DNA of 64,000 nucleotides from positions 1,054,001-1,118,000 of the forward strand of contig CAVUOA010000008.1 in NCBI GenBank assembly GCA_963742955.1, written 5' to 3'. This DNA comes from CAVUOA01 sp963742955. Its GTDB lineage: Bacteria; Bacteroidota; Ignavibacteria; Tepidaquicellales; OLB5. Positions 21,570 to 32,214 of this stretch are shown piece after piece. Below the pieces are notes generated by a model that did not search any database, was not told where the DNA came from, and was given only the letters and a program-made list of their open reading frames with translations. Within the stretch, counting starts at the first letter, position 1. Every line of letters starts with the position of its first letter. Both the position numbers and the translations under genes were made by a program.

Positions 21570-21757
21570 AACTTGTTATAGTTTTATAAAAGAACTCCCC
21601 GAAAGATTCAATCTCTGAGAGCTTTTAAACTCTCAAAATAGAATTCATAATTATGGAGCCTATAATACAAGGATAGCCAAGACTACAGGCTCCAAATTAT
21701 ATAAATATTGAAGTGTGCGTAAAAACTTCAAGAACAACTAAACGTTGAATTCTCTTT

Positions 21758-23278
<1,521 letters not shown>

Positions 23279-23650
23279 ATTTTAAAATTTTGAGAGTCTG
23301 AACTGTTTAATTGAACTCAGAAGAAATTTACGCACACAAAATCTATTTCATTTTTGTGTGATAATATATAAGAACAAATTTTTTGATTGGACAACAAATA
23401 TAGCAGGAGTAATATTTAAAGTCAAGCCCCAAAGCGGGGCTAAACCTACTATTTTTTAATTAAATACCGCCTAAGGTTACATTAAGTTATTATTAGCTTT
23501 TCTGCCCAACCTTATAGGGTAAAACAAAGGGAAATGGGGGATTGTTTCAGGGGAATCTTTTGTGTTCACATGACAAGAACAAACTCATTATTCTATTTAA
23601 AAAATCGTTTATAAAACTTATCTTGAGTTTCTCAAATCAATTTAAAATTT
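23279..23650. other. Intergenic region upstream of the rRNA operon
   Basis: About 370 bases without a supportable gene; the ORF from 23542 is in a different frame from, and runs into, the real gene starting at 23651. The AT-rich stretch next to 16S would hold the rRNA leader and promoter. Nothing else recognised. Confidence 0.6.
23360..23398 (-). promoter_or_regulatory. Candidate rRNA promoter
   Basis: On the minus strand, tttgttg and, about 23 bases further, tatattatc lie roughly 80 bases before the 16S 5' end. The spacing and TTTG...TATATT composition loosely fit the Bacteroidota -33/-7 pattern (TTTG and TAnnTTTG). Weak call, made from composition and position. Confidence 0.3.
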
Positions 23651-24916
23651 ATGACTATAACATTCGGACGATTCACAGACGCTTTCAAACCGAAAGCAAA
23701 AACAGAAGCATGGAGCCGGGCAGAAAAGCTCTTCGAACAGAAGAATTACATGGATTCATACGATGCGTTCTTCGATTATATAAAAGATGATTCCGTAAAC
23801 AATGTAAGCTGGAAAAAAGAAAACAATCACATCGATTTCGAGCTTCAGCAGGGTTCAAAAACAGTTCACGGCTCAATTAACGAAAAGAAAATAACCGCAG
23901 GAACAAAGGTAGTGCACTTCGATAAGCTGAGTGTTTCATTCATGCGCCGCCTTATGGAAATGAACTACTCGCTCTTCTATACCCGCTTCGCTATGAAAGA
24001 TGATGCCATATTTATTAAGTTCGATTCCGGCGTTGCCGACGGCCACCCGCGAAAACTATACTACGGACTGCGGGAGCTGGCGCTCCGCGCCGATAAGCAG
24101 GATGACCTGCTGGTAGATGAATTCTCTGCGCTCAAACCTGTTGATACAACCGGCGAGGAAGAAATCCCTGCGCAGGAAAAAGAAATCAAGTACCTCTATT
24201 TCCGTAAATGGATTGAAGGAACACTGAAGAGAATTTCCGAACTGAAAGAGGATTCGTTCTCGGGCGCAATATCATATCTTCTGCTTGACCTTCTATATAA
24301 AATAGATTACCTCATTACACCCGAGGGAACACTGATGAACGACCTGGAGAAAATCAGCTGGACCTATTTTGCGAAAGACAACAAACCTTTTGAAGAAAAA
24401 AACAGGGCAATGAAAGAGTCTTTCGAAAAAATTCTTGCAAAGCCAAAAGAAGATATTCTGAAAGACCTTTACAGAACCAAGGCTACATTCGGCGTTGCAA
24501 ATCCCGCGCCGCACCCGGCGGTAGACGATGCTATCAAAAGCAATATCAATAACGTCAAGTGGTATGTAGACAACAACTACCCCGATATAGCAGAGCTTAT
24601 TTTTGAATACATTGCAGGCTATGCGCTCTTCAGCTATGGGCTGCCGAAACCCGATGCAAAGCTGCTTGGACTCTTAATCAATATTACACAGCAGGATTAT
24701 TATACAGCACTCGGACTAACAGAAAAATATTATGATACAGCTGCAAAAAAATTCGAAGAGCAGGCAATAAAAGATAAAATTAATGAAATTATAAAACAGG
24801 GGATTGAGCAATTTCCTGAGCTTAAGTTCAATACCGATAACCTGAAGTTCGATTCAATGGTGAACTTCTTACGCTCATATATAACAGAAATACAAAATTT
24901 AAATTATAACGTTTAA
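23651..24916 (+). CDS. Conserved-looking hypothetical protein, possible YbjN/CesT-like N-terminal domain
   Basis: 421 residues, cytoplasmic by composition (no signal or membrane segment). Residues about 20-165 alternate helix and strand (FEQKNYMDSYDAFFDYI, ITAGTKVVHFDKLSVSF, MEMNYSLFYTRFAMKDDAIFIKF), which resembles the T3SS-chaperone/YbjN fold; the rest is mainly helical. That fold assignment is a guess from the pattern. The gene lies near a protease with a similar C-terminal domain (25406-26503), and a broken GxxExxY gene separates them. Not otherwise recognised. Confidence 0.6.
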   Translation: MTITFGRFTDAFKPKAKTEAWSRAEKLFEQKNYMDSYDAFFDYIKDDSVNNVSWKKENNHIDFELQQGSKTVHGSINEKKITAGTKVVHFDKLSVSFMRRLMEMNYSLFYTRFAMKDDAIFIKFDSGVADGHPRKLYYGLRELALRADKQDDLLVDEFSALKPVDTTGEEEIPAQEKEIKYLYFRKWIEGTLKRISELKEDSFSGAISYLLLDLLYKIDYLITPEGTLMNDLEKISWTYFAKDNKPFEEKNRAMKESFEKILAKPKEDILKDLYRTKATFGVANPAPHPAVDDAIKSNINNVKWYVDNNYPDIAELIFEYIAGYALFSYGLPKPDAKLLGLLINITQQDYYTALGLTEKYYDTAAKKFEEQAIKDKINEIIKQGIEQFPELKFNTDNLKFDSMVNFLRSYITEIQNLNYNV

Positions 24917-24932
24917 GAAACTGACACGAATT

Positions 24933-25384
24933 ACACGAATTTTCACGAATGGATACCGAAAATAGAAGAGCCTATTTATAAAGAAGAAAGTTATAAAATT
25001 ATCGGATTATGTATGGAAGTTCACAGAATACTTGGAAAAGGGTTCGCAGAAAATGTATATAAGGATGCATTTGAATACGAGTTTATCTAAAAACAACATT
25101 CCTTATCGAAAGAGAAAAACAATACGATGTTAAATACAAAGACACGTTATTGCCTCATAAATATTTATGCTGACTTCGTTGTATATGAAAAAATAATACT
25201 AGAGATAAAATGCGGTAAAGGAATTATGCAGAGCACATGCCAAACAAACATTAAATTATATTAGCAGCGGCAAATGTCAAATTAGGAATCATAATTAAAT
25301 TTCGGAGAGGATTCTTTACACATACAAAAGAATCGTTTTATAGTAATAAACAATTCGTAGAAGTTTAATTAGTGAAATTCGTGT
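24933..25384. repeat. Inverted repeats bounding the GxxExxY gene
   Basis: Left acacgaattttcac (24933-24946, preceded by gacacgaatt) and right gtgaaattcgtgt (25372-25384) are near-perfect reverse complements lying just outside the GxxExxY gene. They look like the ends of a small mobile or copied cassette. No transposase and no obvious target duplication are seen. Confidence 0.6.
24949..25343 (+). pseudogene. GxxExxY-family protein (PDDEXK_3), several frame breaks
   Basis: The family text is clear across shifted frames: ESYKIIGLCMEVHRILGKGF, AENVYKDAFEYEF (the GxxExxY core), then in other frames NIPYR/EREKQYDVKYKD, a stretch reading ADFVVYEKIILEIKC with small changes, and finally LYTYKRIVL before a stop at 25343. 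At least three frame changes and an in-frame stop after EFI make it non-functional as written. Family function is unknown, with a PD-(D/E)XK-like ILEIK core. It is bounded by inverted repeats (next entry). Confidence 0.8.
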
Positions 25385-25405
25385 AAAATAATTAAATCAA
25401 ATTTT

Positions 25406-26503
25406 ATGAATGCACAGGATATAATAAATCAGTTTCAGCCAATCATCATACAAATTGCTACACCCCAGGGAACCGGCACGGGGTTTTATTTAAAAAACCA
25501 TAATCTTATTGTTACAAATGACCATGTTGTAAAGGGCAATTATGAAGTCGCCGTCAGCGGAAAAAGCCTTCCTAAAGTGATGTCACCCGTCTATTATAAT
25601 GACCCGCGTTACGACCTCGCTTTTATCGGAGTTCCGCAGGGTACCGACCTGCCGCTGATAACACTTGGCGAAGGTCATCCTGTAAAAGACGGTGATAAGG
25701 TTATAGCAATCGGACATCCTTACGGGTTAAACTACACTGCCACCGAAGGAATCGTATCAAAGGCGAGCAGGCAGAACAGGGGAATTAATTATATTCAGAT
25801 AGACGCGGCAATAAATCCGGGCAACAGCGGCGGTCCGCTTGTAAATGAAGACGGCGAAATAGTCGGCGTGAATACTTTTATAATAGCCGGCGGCGATAAC
25901 CTGGGGTTTGCACTTCCTGTAAGCTATCTTGAGGAAGCATTAAAAGAATACCAGCCGTATTTCGGGAAAATTGCAGTAAGGTGCGCATCATGCACAAACA
26001 TTGTAACTGCTGAAAATATTGACGGCGAGTACTGCCCGTTCTGCGGCGCAAAAGTTGAGCTGCCGGCAATCAAGCAGGAGGCTGAATACAAGCCATCGGG
26101 GGCTTCGGCAACAGTGGAAAAAATTCTTGAAGCACTCGGCAAAGATGTTAAGCTCGCAAGAAAAGGTCCTTATGCCTGGGAAATTACCGAAGGCAGCGCA
26201 AACATTGTAATAAATTATAACGAGAACGGCTTTATTGTAGGAGATTGTTTTATTTCCAGCCTGCCGAAAACCAACATTTCGCAGATATATGAATTTCTTC
26301 TAAAGGAAAATTATGACCTGGAAGGAATTATTTTCAGCGTAAGCAACCAGGATATAGTTTTATCATCATTAATATTTGACCAGTATTTAACATATGAAAC
26401 GGGATTGGAGACATTCAGGAACCTGTTTCAGAAAGCGGATTATTACGATAACCTGTTAATCGAAAAATACGGCGCAATTCCGAGAGCGCAGCCGGAAGAT
26501 TAA
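25406..26503 (+). CDS. Trypsin-like (S1C) serine protease with zinc ribbon and YbjN-like C-terminus
   Basis: 365 residues. Protease domain, residues about 1-190: GTGFYLKN, catalytic His in VTNDHVV, Asp in DPRYDLAFI, Ser in INPGNSGGPLV, as in HtrA/DegP. There is no signal peptide and no PDZ domain. A four-Cys zinc ribbon follows (VRCASC ... EYCPFCGAKV, about residues 191-213). Residues about 230-350 (TVEKILEALG ... YEFLLKENYDL ... FRNLFQKADYYDNLLIEKYG) look like a YbjN/CesT peptide-binding fold. Probably a cytoplasmic quality-control protease; the C-terminal fold call is inference. Confidence 0.85.
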   Translation: MNAQDIINQFQPIIIQIATPQGTGTGFYLKNHNLIVTNDHVVKGNYEVAVSGKSLPKVMSPVYYNDPRYDLAFIGVPQGTDLPLITLGEGHPVKDGDKVIAIGHPYGLNYTATEGIVSKASRQNRGINYIQIDAAINPGNSGGPLVNEDGEIVGVNTFIIAGGDNLGFALPVSYLEEALKEYQPYFGKIAVRCASCTNIVTAENIDGEYCPFCGAKVELPAIKQEAEYKPSGASATVEKILEALGKDVKLARKGPYAWEITEGSANIVINYNENGFIVGDCFISSLPKTNISQIYEFLLKENYDLEGIIFSVSNQDIVLSSLIFDQYLTYETGLETFRNLFQKADYYDNLLIEKYGAIPRAQPED

Positions 26504-26527
26504 AATAACAAAAATAAAACATTTGTT

Positions 26528-26549
26528 GGGGTTTGATTTATCAAACCCC
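26528..26549. terminator. Hairpin after the protease gene
   Basis: ggggtttga / tcaaacccc with a ttta loop, 25 bases after the stop and just before the SRAP gene. Only a weak T-rich tail (attgttta), so a partial terminator or attenuating hairpin. Confidence 0.55.
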
Positions 26550-26569
26550 ATTGTTTATGTTTAAAAATC

Positions 26570-27268
26570 ATGTGCGCATTTTTTGACATATATACTAACC
26601 TGAAGAAAATCAAGAAGAAGCTTGAAGACCTCGGCATAAACGTTACCTATGATGATATCAGCATTAAGTTTGAGGTAAGACCTAACGTGAGGCTTACAGA
26701 AAACTCACTGGCGCTTGTAAAGAAAGATGCTAACCCTCATTTTACAGTAATGAACTGGGGCATTAGATTCAGCGAAGGCTCTCCTTTGATTTTCAACAGC
26801 AGGATAGAAACAATTAAATCCGAAGAGAACTGGATGAAGATTTTCAGCAGGGGAAGATGTCTTGTACCGATGACTGCATTTATTGAATACAGAAAACGCG
26901 AAGATGACCCGCCGGAAATTTCGGAATGGAAGAAAAAAAACAAAATCAAAAAGAACACACCATTCGGAATTAAAATAAAAGGTGAGCCGTTTTTCTTTGC
27001 GCCTGCAATATTTACAAACATTAATAAAGTAAATTATTTCTCTATATTAACTACAGAGCCGCCGCCGGCGGTTAAGGCAATTCCGTATAAAAGAAGCCTT
27101 GCTGTATTTCCGCCCGGTGATGCAGTTGATTATTTGTTTAACGAGCCTGAATATTGTTTGGAAAAAATAATTCCTTTTGGCGGTGAACTTGAAGTTGCAG
27201 AAGTAAAAAGCTCTCCGGAGCCGGAGGAACCGGGCACACTTGATTTATTCAGCTCATCAAAAAATTAA
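26570..27268 (+). CDS. SRAP-domain (HMCES/YedK-like) protein
   Basis: 232 residues. The catalytic Cys is residue 2 (MCAFFDIYT), exposed after methionine removal, and the family motifs follow: FTVMNWGIRF, PLIFNSRIETI, RCLVPMTAFIEY, ILTTEPPPAV and a FPPGDAVDYLF tail region. The family crosslinks to abasic sites in single-stranded DNA and shields them. The usual catalytic His is near RSLAVFPPGDA. Ends 3 bases before the DUF72 gene, so the pair is an operon. Confidence 0.88.
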   Translation: MCAFFDIYTNLKKIKKKLEDLGINVTYDDISIKFEVRPNVRLTENSLALVKKDANPHFTVMNWGIRFSEGSPLIFNSRIETIKSEENWMKIFSRGRCLVPMTAFIEYRKREDDPPEISEWKKKNKIKKNTPFGIKIKGEPFFFAPAIFTNINKVNYFSILTTEPPPAVKAIPYKRSLAVFPPGDAVDYLFNEPEYCLEKIIPFGGELEVAEVKSSPEPEEPGTLDLFSSSKN

Positions 27269-27271
27269 AAT

Positions 27272-28180
27272 ATGGATTTCGGAAAAGCAGAAAATTTAGA
27301 TGAAGTAGATTTTTCGCTGCCTGATGACCACGAGGCAACCGATAAGCTGCTTGCTTCTCTCAAGAAAAAAAAGAAGAAGGCTGTAACAAAGGTTTATGTC
27401 GGCTGCGCAAAGTGGGGAATTCCGCAGTGGGTTGGAAAAATCTATCCTCCGAAGACAAAGGATAAAAATTTCCGTGAGTTTTATCTTAAGCAGTATAACT
27501 GCATCGAGCTGAACCCGACTCATTATAGAACTCCATCTGCACTCCAAATCAAAACATGGAAAGAAGGCGCCGAGAAAGATTTTAAGTTCTGCCCGAAATT
27601 CCCGCAGGTAATAAGCCATATGAAGCGGCTCAAGAACTGCGAAAGGGAAACCGAAATATTTTATAATGTTATAAAGAACTTTGGAAAGAATCTCGGAACA
27701 AGCTTTCTTCAGCTTCCGCCTAATTTTCCTCCAAAGAATTTTGAATTCCTGGAAAAATATCTTTCATCGCTCCCGAAAGGTTTTGACGTATCGGTTGAGC
27801 TCCGCCACCCGGTATGGTTCAGCGATGTGAAAGTGTTTGATGAAACATTCAGCATGTTTAAAGAACACAAAATAGGCTCGGTTATTACAGATACAGCAGG
27901 CAGGCGCGATGTGGTTCATACTCGGTTAACAAATCCTACTGCTTTTATAAGATATGTGGGCAACAATCTTCACCCCAGCGATTTTAAAAGAATTGATGAC
28001 TGGGTATTGAGAGTAAAGAAATGGATGAATTCCGGAATGAAGCAGATTTATTTCCTTATGCACATGCATGATGAAAAAGACTCACCTGAGCTTACTTATT
28101 ACGTAATCAAAATGCTTAATAAGAAGTGCAAAACAAAATTAGCGCTTCCGTATTTTTATAACGGGTACGGGGAAGGATAG
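27272..28180 (+). CDS. DUF72 (YecE-like) TIM-barrel protein
   Basis: 302 residues. Typical text: YVGCAKWGIPQWVGKIYP, CIELNPTHYRTPS, FKFCPKFPQVISH, SVELRHPVWFS, VITDTAGRRDVVHTRLTNP and MKQIYFLMHMHDE. A charged, Lys-rich N-terminal extension (about 40 residues) precedes the domain. The biochemical role of the family is unknown. Pairing with a SRAP gene just upstream hints at DNA repair, as inference only. Confidence 0.88.
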   Translation: MDFGKAENLDEVDFSLPDDHEATDKLLASLKKKKKKAVTKVYVGCAKWGIPQWVGKIYPPKTKDKNFREFYLKQYNCIELNPTHYRTPSALQIKTWKEGAEKDFKFCPKFPQVISHMKRLKNCERETEIFYNVIKNFGKNLGTSFLQLPPNFPPKNFEFLEKYLSSLPKGFDVSVELRHPVWFSDVKVFDETFSMFKEHKIGSVITDTAGRRDVVHTRLTNPTAFIRYVGNNLHPSDFKRIDDWVLRVKKWMNSGMKQIYFLMHMHDEKDSPELTYYVIKMLNKKCKTKLALPYFYNGYGEG

Positions 28181-28238
28181 TTTTTTAAGAATCTATAAAC
28201 TTTCAGTGTTTCAGCCTGAAAATCAAAATATAACCAAA

Positions 28239-28835
28239 ATGATAAAAGTAATAATTACACTTTGCTTTATTCTCGGAGCATCACAGCTATTTTCACAAAC
28301 AAATTACAAAGAAAAGATTGACCGTTTTGTTGGTGAGATAGATGCAAACATCTCAGGAGATTCCGATTCGCACACTATGTATATGGTTCACGAAATAAAA
28401 TTTGAAACAAACAAGCGGGCAATCGGCAAGCAGTACACATCAGTAAAGTTTTATTATCCTATGCCGGGTGATTCGGTTGTTGAATCCGATGCGGGTACTG
28501 AATTCTTGTACATTTACAAACCGCCCGTTAAAGTATCCGTCAGCTATAACGTTGCTGCAAGCCAGGATTTTGTAAATAATTATTACTTTGATGACACCAG
28601 TCTTGTATTCTGTTCTTTTTTCTCATCGGGTCAATACGGTGCATTAAGGGAGCGGTATTATTTTGATAAAGGCAGTTTAATAAGATATGAAACCCATACG
28701 CCGGATAATGATTATATCAAGGAGGAGTTCAGACAGTTTGATTTAAACGCTGCAGATAAAATTGTTAAAAGGGCGCAAAATTATTTGAAAACATTTTATG
28801 AATTGGTTAAAGTGGAGCAATTAGACAAAGAATAA
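28239..28835 (+). CDS. Secreted hypothetical protein
   Basis: About 198 residues from ATG 28239, chosen because it directly opens a signal peptide (MIKVIITLCFILGASQLFSQ); the frame is open 33 bases further upstream. The mature part is mixed alpha/beta with no motif I recognise. It ends one base before the CHAD gene, so it is probably transcribed with it. Confidence 0.6.
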   Translation: MIKVIITLCFILGASQLFSQTNYKEKIDRFVGEIDANISGDSDSHTMYMVHEIKFETNKRAIGKQYTSVKFYYPMPGDSVVESDAGTEFLYIYKPPVKVSVSYNVAASQDFVNNYYFDDTSLVFCSFFSSGQYGALRERYYFDKGSLIRYETHTPDNDYIKEEFRQFDLNAADKIVKRAQNYLKTFYELVKVEQLDKE

Positions 28836-28836
28836 T

Positions 28837-29310
28837 ATGGCTAAAGCCAGGAAAATACCGTATTTCAATCCTGACCAGCAGTTAAACATCTGCCTTCGGA
28901 AAATTCTCCGCACACGCTTTAACGAGATGTATTCTTACGAAAAAGGAACTATTGCCGGAACAGATATAGAGTATCTTCATAATATGCGCGTATCGTCACG
29001 GCGAGTACAGGCAGCATTAAAAATTTTTGGTGACGCTTTCCCGAAAAGAAAATATAAATACATTTACTTGAGACTGAAAACGCTGATTAAAGCGCTTGGC
29101 GATGTAAGAAGCCTCGATGTATTTATTAACAAGCTTGGCAAATACCGCGAAGGATTGAGTGATAAGGACAGAAAAGCATTTGACCTGCTCGTTATCAGGC
29201 AGAATACAATAAGAGAACAAAAAAGAAAATTACTGCTTGGCACAATTAAACAGCTTGAGAAATCCGGTTTCAAAGAAGAGTTTCATAAATTTATAACTGC
29301 TGCTTTATAA
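28837..29310 (+). CDS. CHAD-domain protein, N-terminal half
   Basis: 157 residues with the N-terminal CHAD signature: IEYLHNMRVSSRRVQAALKIF and RLKTLIKALGDVRSLDVFI, with conserved basic and His residues. CHAD domains bind inorganic polyphosphate. CHAD normally consists of two such halves in one chain, and the second half starts 2 bases after this stop, so this is either one gene split by a one-base change near 29300 or a genuine two-gene split. Polyphosphate-linked genes (SixA, Ppx) lie downstream. Confidence 0.8.
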   Translation: MAKARKIPYFNPDQQLNICLRKILRTRFNEMYSYEKGTIAGTDIEYLHNMRVSSRRVQAALKIFGDAFPKRKYKYIYLRLKTLIKALGDVRSLDVFINKLGKYREGLSDKDRKAFDLLVIRQNTIREQKRKLLLGTIKQLEKSGFKEEFHKFITAAL

Positions 29311-29312
29311 CA

Positions 29313-29843
29313 ATGAAAAGAGTCTATCCCGTAAAAAAGAAATTATCGTTCAGAGAGAATGTTCAAACCATTCTGCCTTTGATTTATGATGATTTCATGT
29401 CATATAAAGACCGGGTAGTAAACCGTCCACGGCTTAAGCATGAGCTTCACCGTATGAGAATCTCCGGCAAGCCGCTGCGTTATGCCATGGAATATGCGGA
29501 GCCTGCGTTCGGCGAAGAATTCAAAAAATGTTTAAGCGAAATTAAAAACATAATCGAGCTTATGGGTGAAATACATGATGCCGATGTGATGATACCTGAA
29601 CTGCATATGCACCTAAAAGAAATCCGAAAATACAACCGCACGCTCACCAACCGCGGAGAACGGCTCTCGACAAACGGTATATTAAAGCTTATCGGGGAAG
29701 CCAAAGAAAAACGAAATGTTATGTTTGACGAGCTTTGCCAAACAATTATACGCTGGTTAAATGAAGGATTCAGGACAAGGATGATTGAATCAATGAATAC
29801 TCCTACATATAACCTCACGCTTGTAAAACCAAGAGCAATTTAG
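29313..29843 (+). CDS. CHAD-domain protein, C-terminal half
   Basis: 176 residues, starting ATG 29313. Carries the second CHAD repeat: LKHELHRMRISGKPLRYAME and CLSEIKNIIELMGEIHDADV, which is the same pattern as the preceding half. The upstream frame reads CFIT directly into this ATG without a stop nearby, so a single-base change would fuse the two halves into one protein of about 330 residues, the normal size. Confidence 0.8.
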   Translation: MKRVYPVKKKLSFRENVQTILPLIYDDFMSYKDRVVNRPRLKHELHRMRISGKPLRYAMEYAEPAFGEEFKKCLSEIKNIIELMGEIHDADVMIPELHMHLKEIRKYNRTLTNRGERLSTNGILKLIGEAKEKRNVMFDELCQTIIRWLNEGFRTRMIESMNTPTYNLTLVKPRAI

Positions 29844-29988
29844 TACATATTTTGGGGGCATAGTTTGCAACCTTTCTGTGCCAAACCAAGTCTAAATATT
29901 CATAATTCAGCGGTTTTTTCGTCTGTTTTCTGCTTTGCAGTTGCTGTTCCGCTTGGGTATTTTTGTATATAACTAAAGGAGAAAATCC

Positions 29989-31413
29989 ATGAAAAATATA
30001 ATAACAAAACTATTCGCATTAATACTTTTTCTGTTTTTAATTCGTCCCATTAACTCACAGTCTATCGATGGTCCTTGGTCAGGCGCTATAACAATTATGG
30101 GAACCGAGCTTGGCATCGGCATTAAGTTCAAAACCGATACCGATAGTGTCCGCGGAACAATTGATATTCCCGAGCAGGGCGCGAAAGACCTAAAGCTGAT
30201 TCATGTTGAGTTCACTCCCCCTAAAGTTTATTTTGAGCTTCCTGCCGGCCCGGGACTTGCAGTATTCGACGGCAAGCTTGAAGGCGATACAATTAAAGGA
30301 AACTTCATGCAGGCAGGCATGCAGGGTGAGTTCCATCTCGGAAAAGGAGAAATCAAAACAGAGAAAAAAGAAGAAGAAACGGAAGTACTCCCATACAACA
30401 GTGAAGAGGTTACATTCACAAACGGTGATATAAAATTTGCAGGAACATTGACAATCCCCAAGACAGAAGGCAAGCATCCGGCTGTTGTTATGATAACGGG
30501 AAGCGGTTCGCAGAACAGAGATGAGGAGCTGTTTGGCTTTAAGCCATTTAAAATTATAGCCGATTACCTGACAAGAAACGGAATTGCCGTGCTGAGATAT
30601 GACGATGAAGGAGTCGGAGGCACAACCGGAAAAAATGTTATGCAGTATACTACCGAAGATTTTGCCGGTGACGTGCTTAAAGCTGTTGAGTTTCTTAAAA
30701 CCCGAAATGATATTAATCCTGAACAAATCGGCTTAATGGGTCATAGTGAAGGCGGAATAATTGCGCCGCTTGCTGCATCGAAATCAAAAGATATTGCATT
30801 TATTGTTTTAATGGCGGGCACCGGTGTAAAAGGAATTGATATTATAAAAGAACAGTCGGCATTGATTATGCGCGCAGATAATACTCCTGAAGAAGATATA
30901 AAGGCAAATGACGAATTGCTTGATAAAGGGTATAAAATAATTGAATCAAACGGAAACCTGGAAGAGCTGAGACCTGAAATGGAAAAAGAAGAACTCAGAA
31001 GCTATAACAGCTTACCGGAAGAGAAAAAGAATGCTATAAAGGATAAAAACGAATATGTGAAAACTATGGTTGATGCGCAAATCCATCAATTCAGCTCACC
31101 GTGGATTAAATTCTTCTTGTCTTATGACCCGGCACCAACGCTTGAGAAAGTAAAATGCCCCGTGCTGATGTTATTCGGCGCGCTTGACCTGCAGGTACCG
31201 CCGGCTCAGAATAAAGCTCCGATGGAAAAAGCTTTACAGGATGGCGGCAATAAAGATTATATGAGTGTGGTATTCCCGAAAGCAAATCATTTGTTCCTTG
31301 AGGCAAAAACCGGGAGTCCGAGCGAATATGCATCATTGCCAAAGGAATTTGTTCCGGATTTTCTTGATACAGTGAAGGACTGGATAACAAAAAGAGTTAC
31401 AGTGGTTAAATAG
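29989..31413 (+). CDS. Secreted alpha/beta hydrolase
   Basis: 474 residues with signal peptide (MKNIITKLFALILFLFLI). A beta-rich N-terminal domain (about 25-125, GPWSGAITIMGTELGIGI, LEGDTIKGNF) comes before the hydrolase domain: HPAVVMITGSGSQNRDEE (oxyanion region), nucleophile GHSEGG, acid in FGALDLQVPP and catalytic His in PKANHLF. The form with a lipocalin-like front and a serine hydrolase behind is common in Bacteroidota. Substrate unknown. ATG follows an aaggag about 6 bases upstream, one of the clearer ribosome sites here. Confidence 0.85.
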   Translation: MKNIITKLFALILFLFLIRPINSQSIDGPWSGAITIMGTELGIGIKFKTDTDSVRGTIDIPEQGAKDLKLIHVEFTPPKVYFELPAGPGLAVFDGKLEGDTIKGNFMQAGMQGEFHLGKGEIKTEKKEEETEVLPYNSEEVTFTNGDIKFAGTLTIPKTEGKHPAVVMITGSGSQNRDEELFGFKPFKIIADYLTRNGIAVLRYDDEGVGGTTGKNVMQYTTEDFAGDVLKAVEFLKTRNDINPEQIGLMGHSEGGIIAPLAASKSKDIAFIVLMAGTGVKGIDIIKEQSALIMRADNTPEEDIKANDELLDKGYKIIESNGNLEELRPEMEKEELRSYNSLPEEKKNAIKDKNEYVKTMVDAQIHQFSSPWIKFFLSYDPAPTLEKVKCPVLMLFGALDLQVPPAQNKAPMEKALQDGGNKDYMSVVFPKANHLFLEAKTGSPSEYASLPKEFVPDFLDTVKDWITKRVTVVK

Positions 31414-31423
31414 GAAAAAATCG

Positions 31424-31478
31424 TGTAGCCGCAGTCTTTAGACTGCGTTGTTAAACGAAACCTAAGGGCTGCGGCTAC
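31424..31478. repeat. Double hairpin repeat, GTAGCCGCAG type
   Basis: Outer arms gtagccgcag (31424-31433) and ctgcggctac (31469-31478); inner stem cgcagtct/agactgcg with a 2-base loop. Built like the elements at 17987-18029 and 36623-36671. Intergenic, after the hydrolase gene. Confidence 0.7.
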
Positions 31479-31496
31479 ATTTTAACAAATACATCT

Positions 31497-32076
31497 ATGC
31501 CAAGAAACACCGCTATACTGCTCTTCAATGATGTAGAGGTTCTGGATTTTGCAGGACCTTTCGAAGTTTTCAGCACAGCAAACACTGAATACGGCAAAAC
31601 AATATTCAATGTTTACACAATTGCTGAAAAGAAGGGATGTAATTTCTGCCAGAAACGGACTGAAGGTAACACCCGGTTATTCGTTTAACGATTGTCCCTC
31701 TCCCGATATACTTGTTATTCCGGGAGGCAACGGAAGAAAAATTGAAATGAACAACCCCGTTTTATTAAACTGGATTAAAGAAAAGTTCATAAGTCTCGAG
31801 TTTTTGCTTTCTGTTTGTACGGGAGCATTCATTGTTGGCAAAACAGGTTTGCTTGACGGCATGGACGCAACAACACATCATTATTCATACGATGAGTTTG
31901 AAAAAACCTTCCCTAAAATAAAACTCATAAAGAACGTAAAGTATATTGATAACGGAAAAATTATCACATCAGCGGGGGTTTCCTCCGGAATTAACATGTC
32001 ACTTTATGTGGTCGGAACGCTCTTCAGTGAAGAATTAAAGCAAAAAACAGCAAGCCATATAGAATTCACACCTTAA
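31497..32076 (+). CDS. DJ-1/PfpI-family protein, one frame break
   Basis: About 192 residues across two frames. The N-terminus LLFNDVEVLDFAGPFEVF joins ISARNGLKVTPGYSF at about 31635, where a run of three G has one base too many. Then PDILVIPGG, the nucleophile elbow SVCTGAFIVGKTGLLDG (Cys) and THHYSYDEF follow. The family includes isonitrile hydratases, chaperone/deglycase and protease-like proteins. Substrate unknown. Confidence 0.82.
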
Positions 32077-32214
32077 TTGAAATCACCATATTATCAGGTA
32101 TTTACACGAGTTTATACCCCCCTGCTTAACGAATACCTAACAATTATTTATTAGTTTTGAATATATTTTATTTTTGTCTATAAATTCTCAATTCCAAGTT
32201 TTAACTTATATTTC

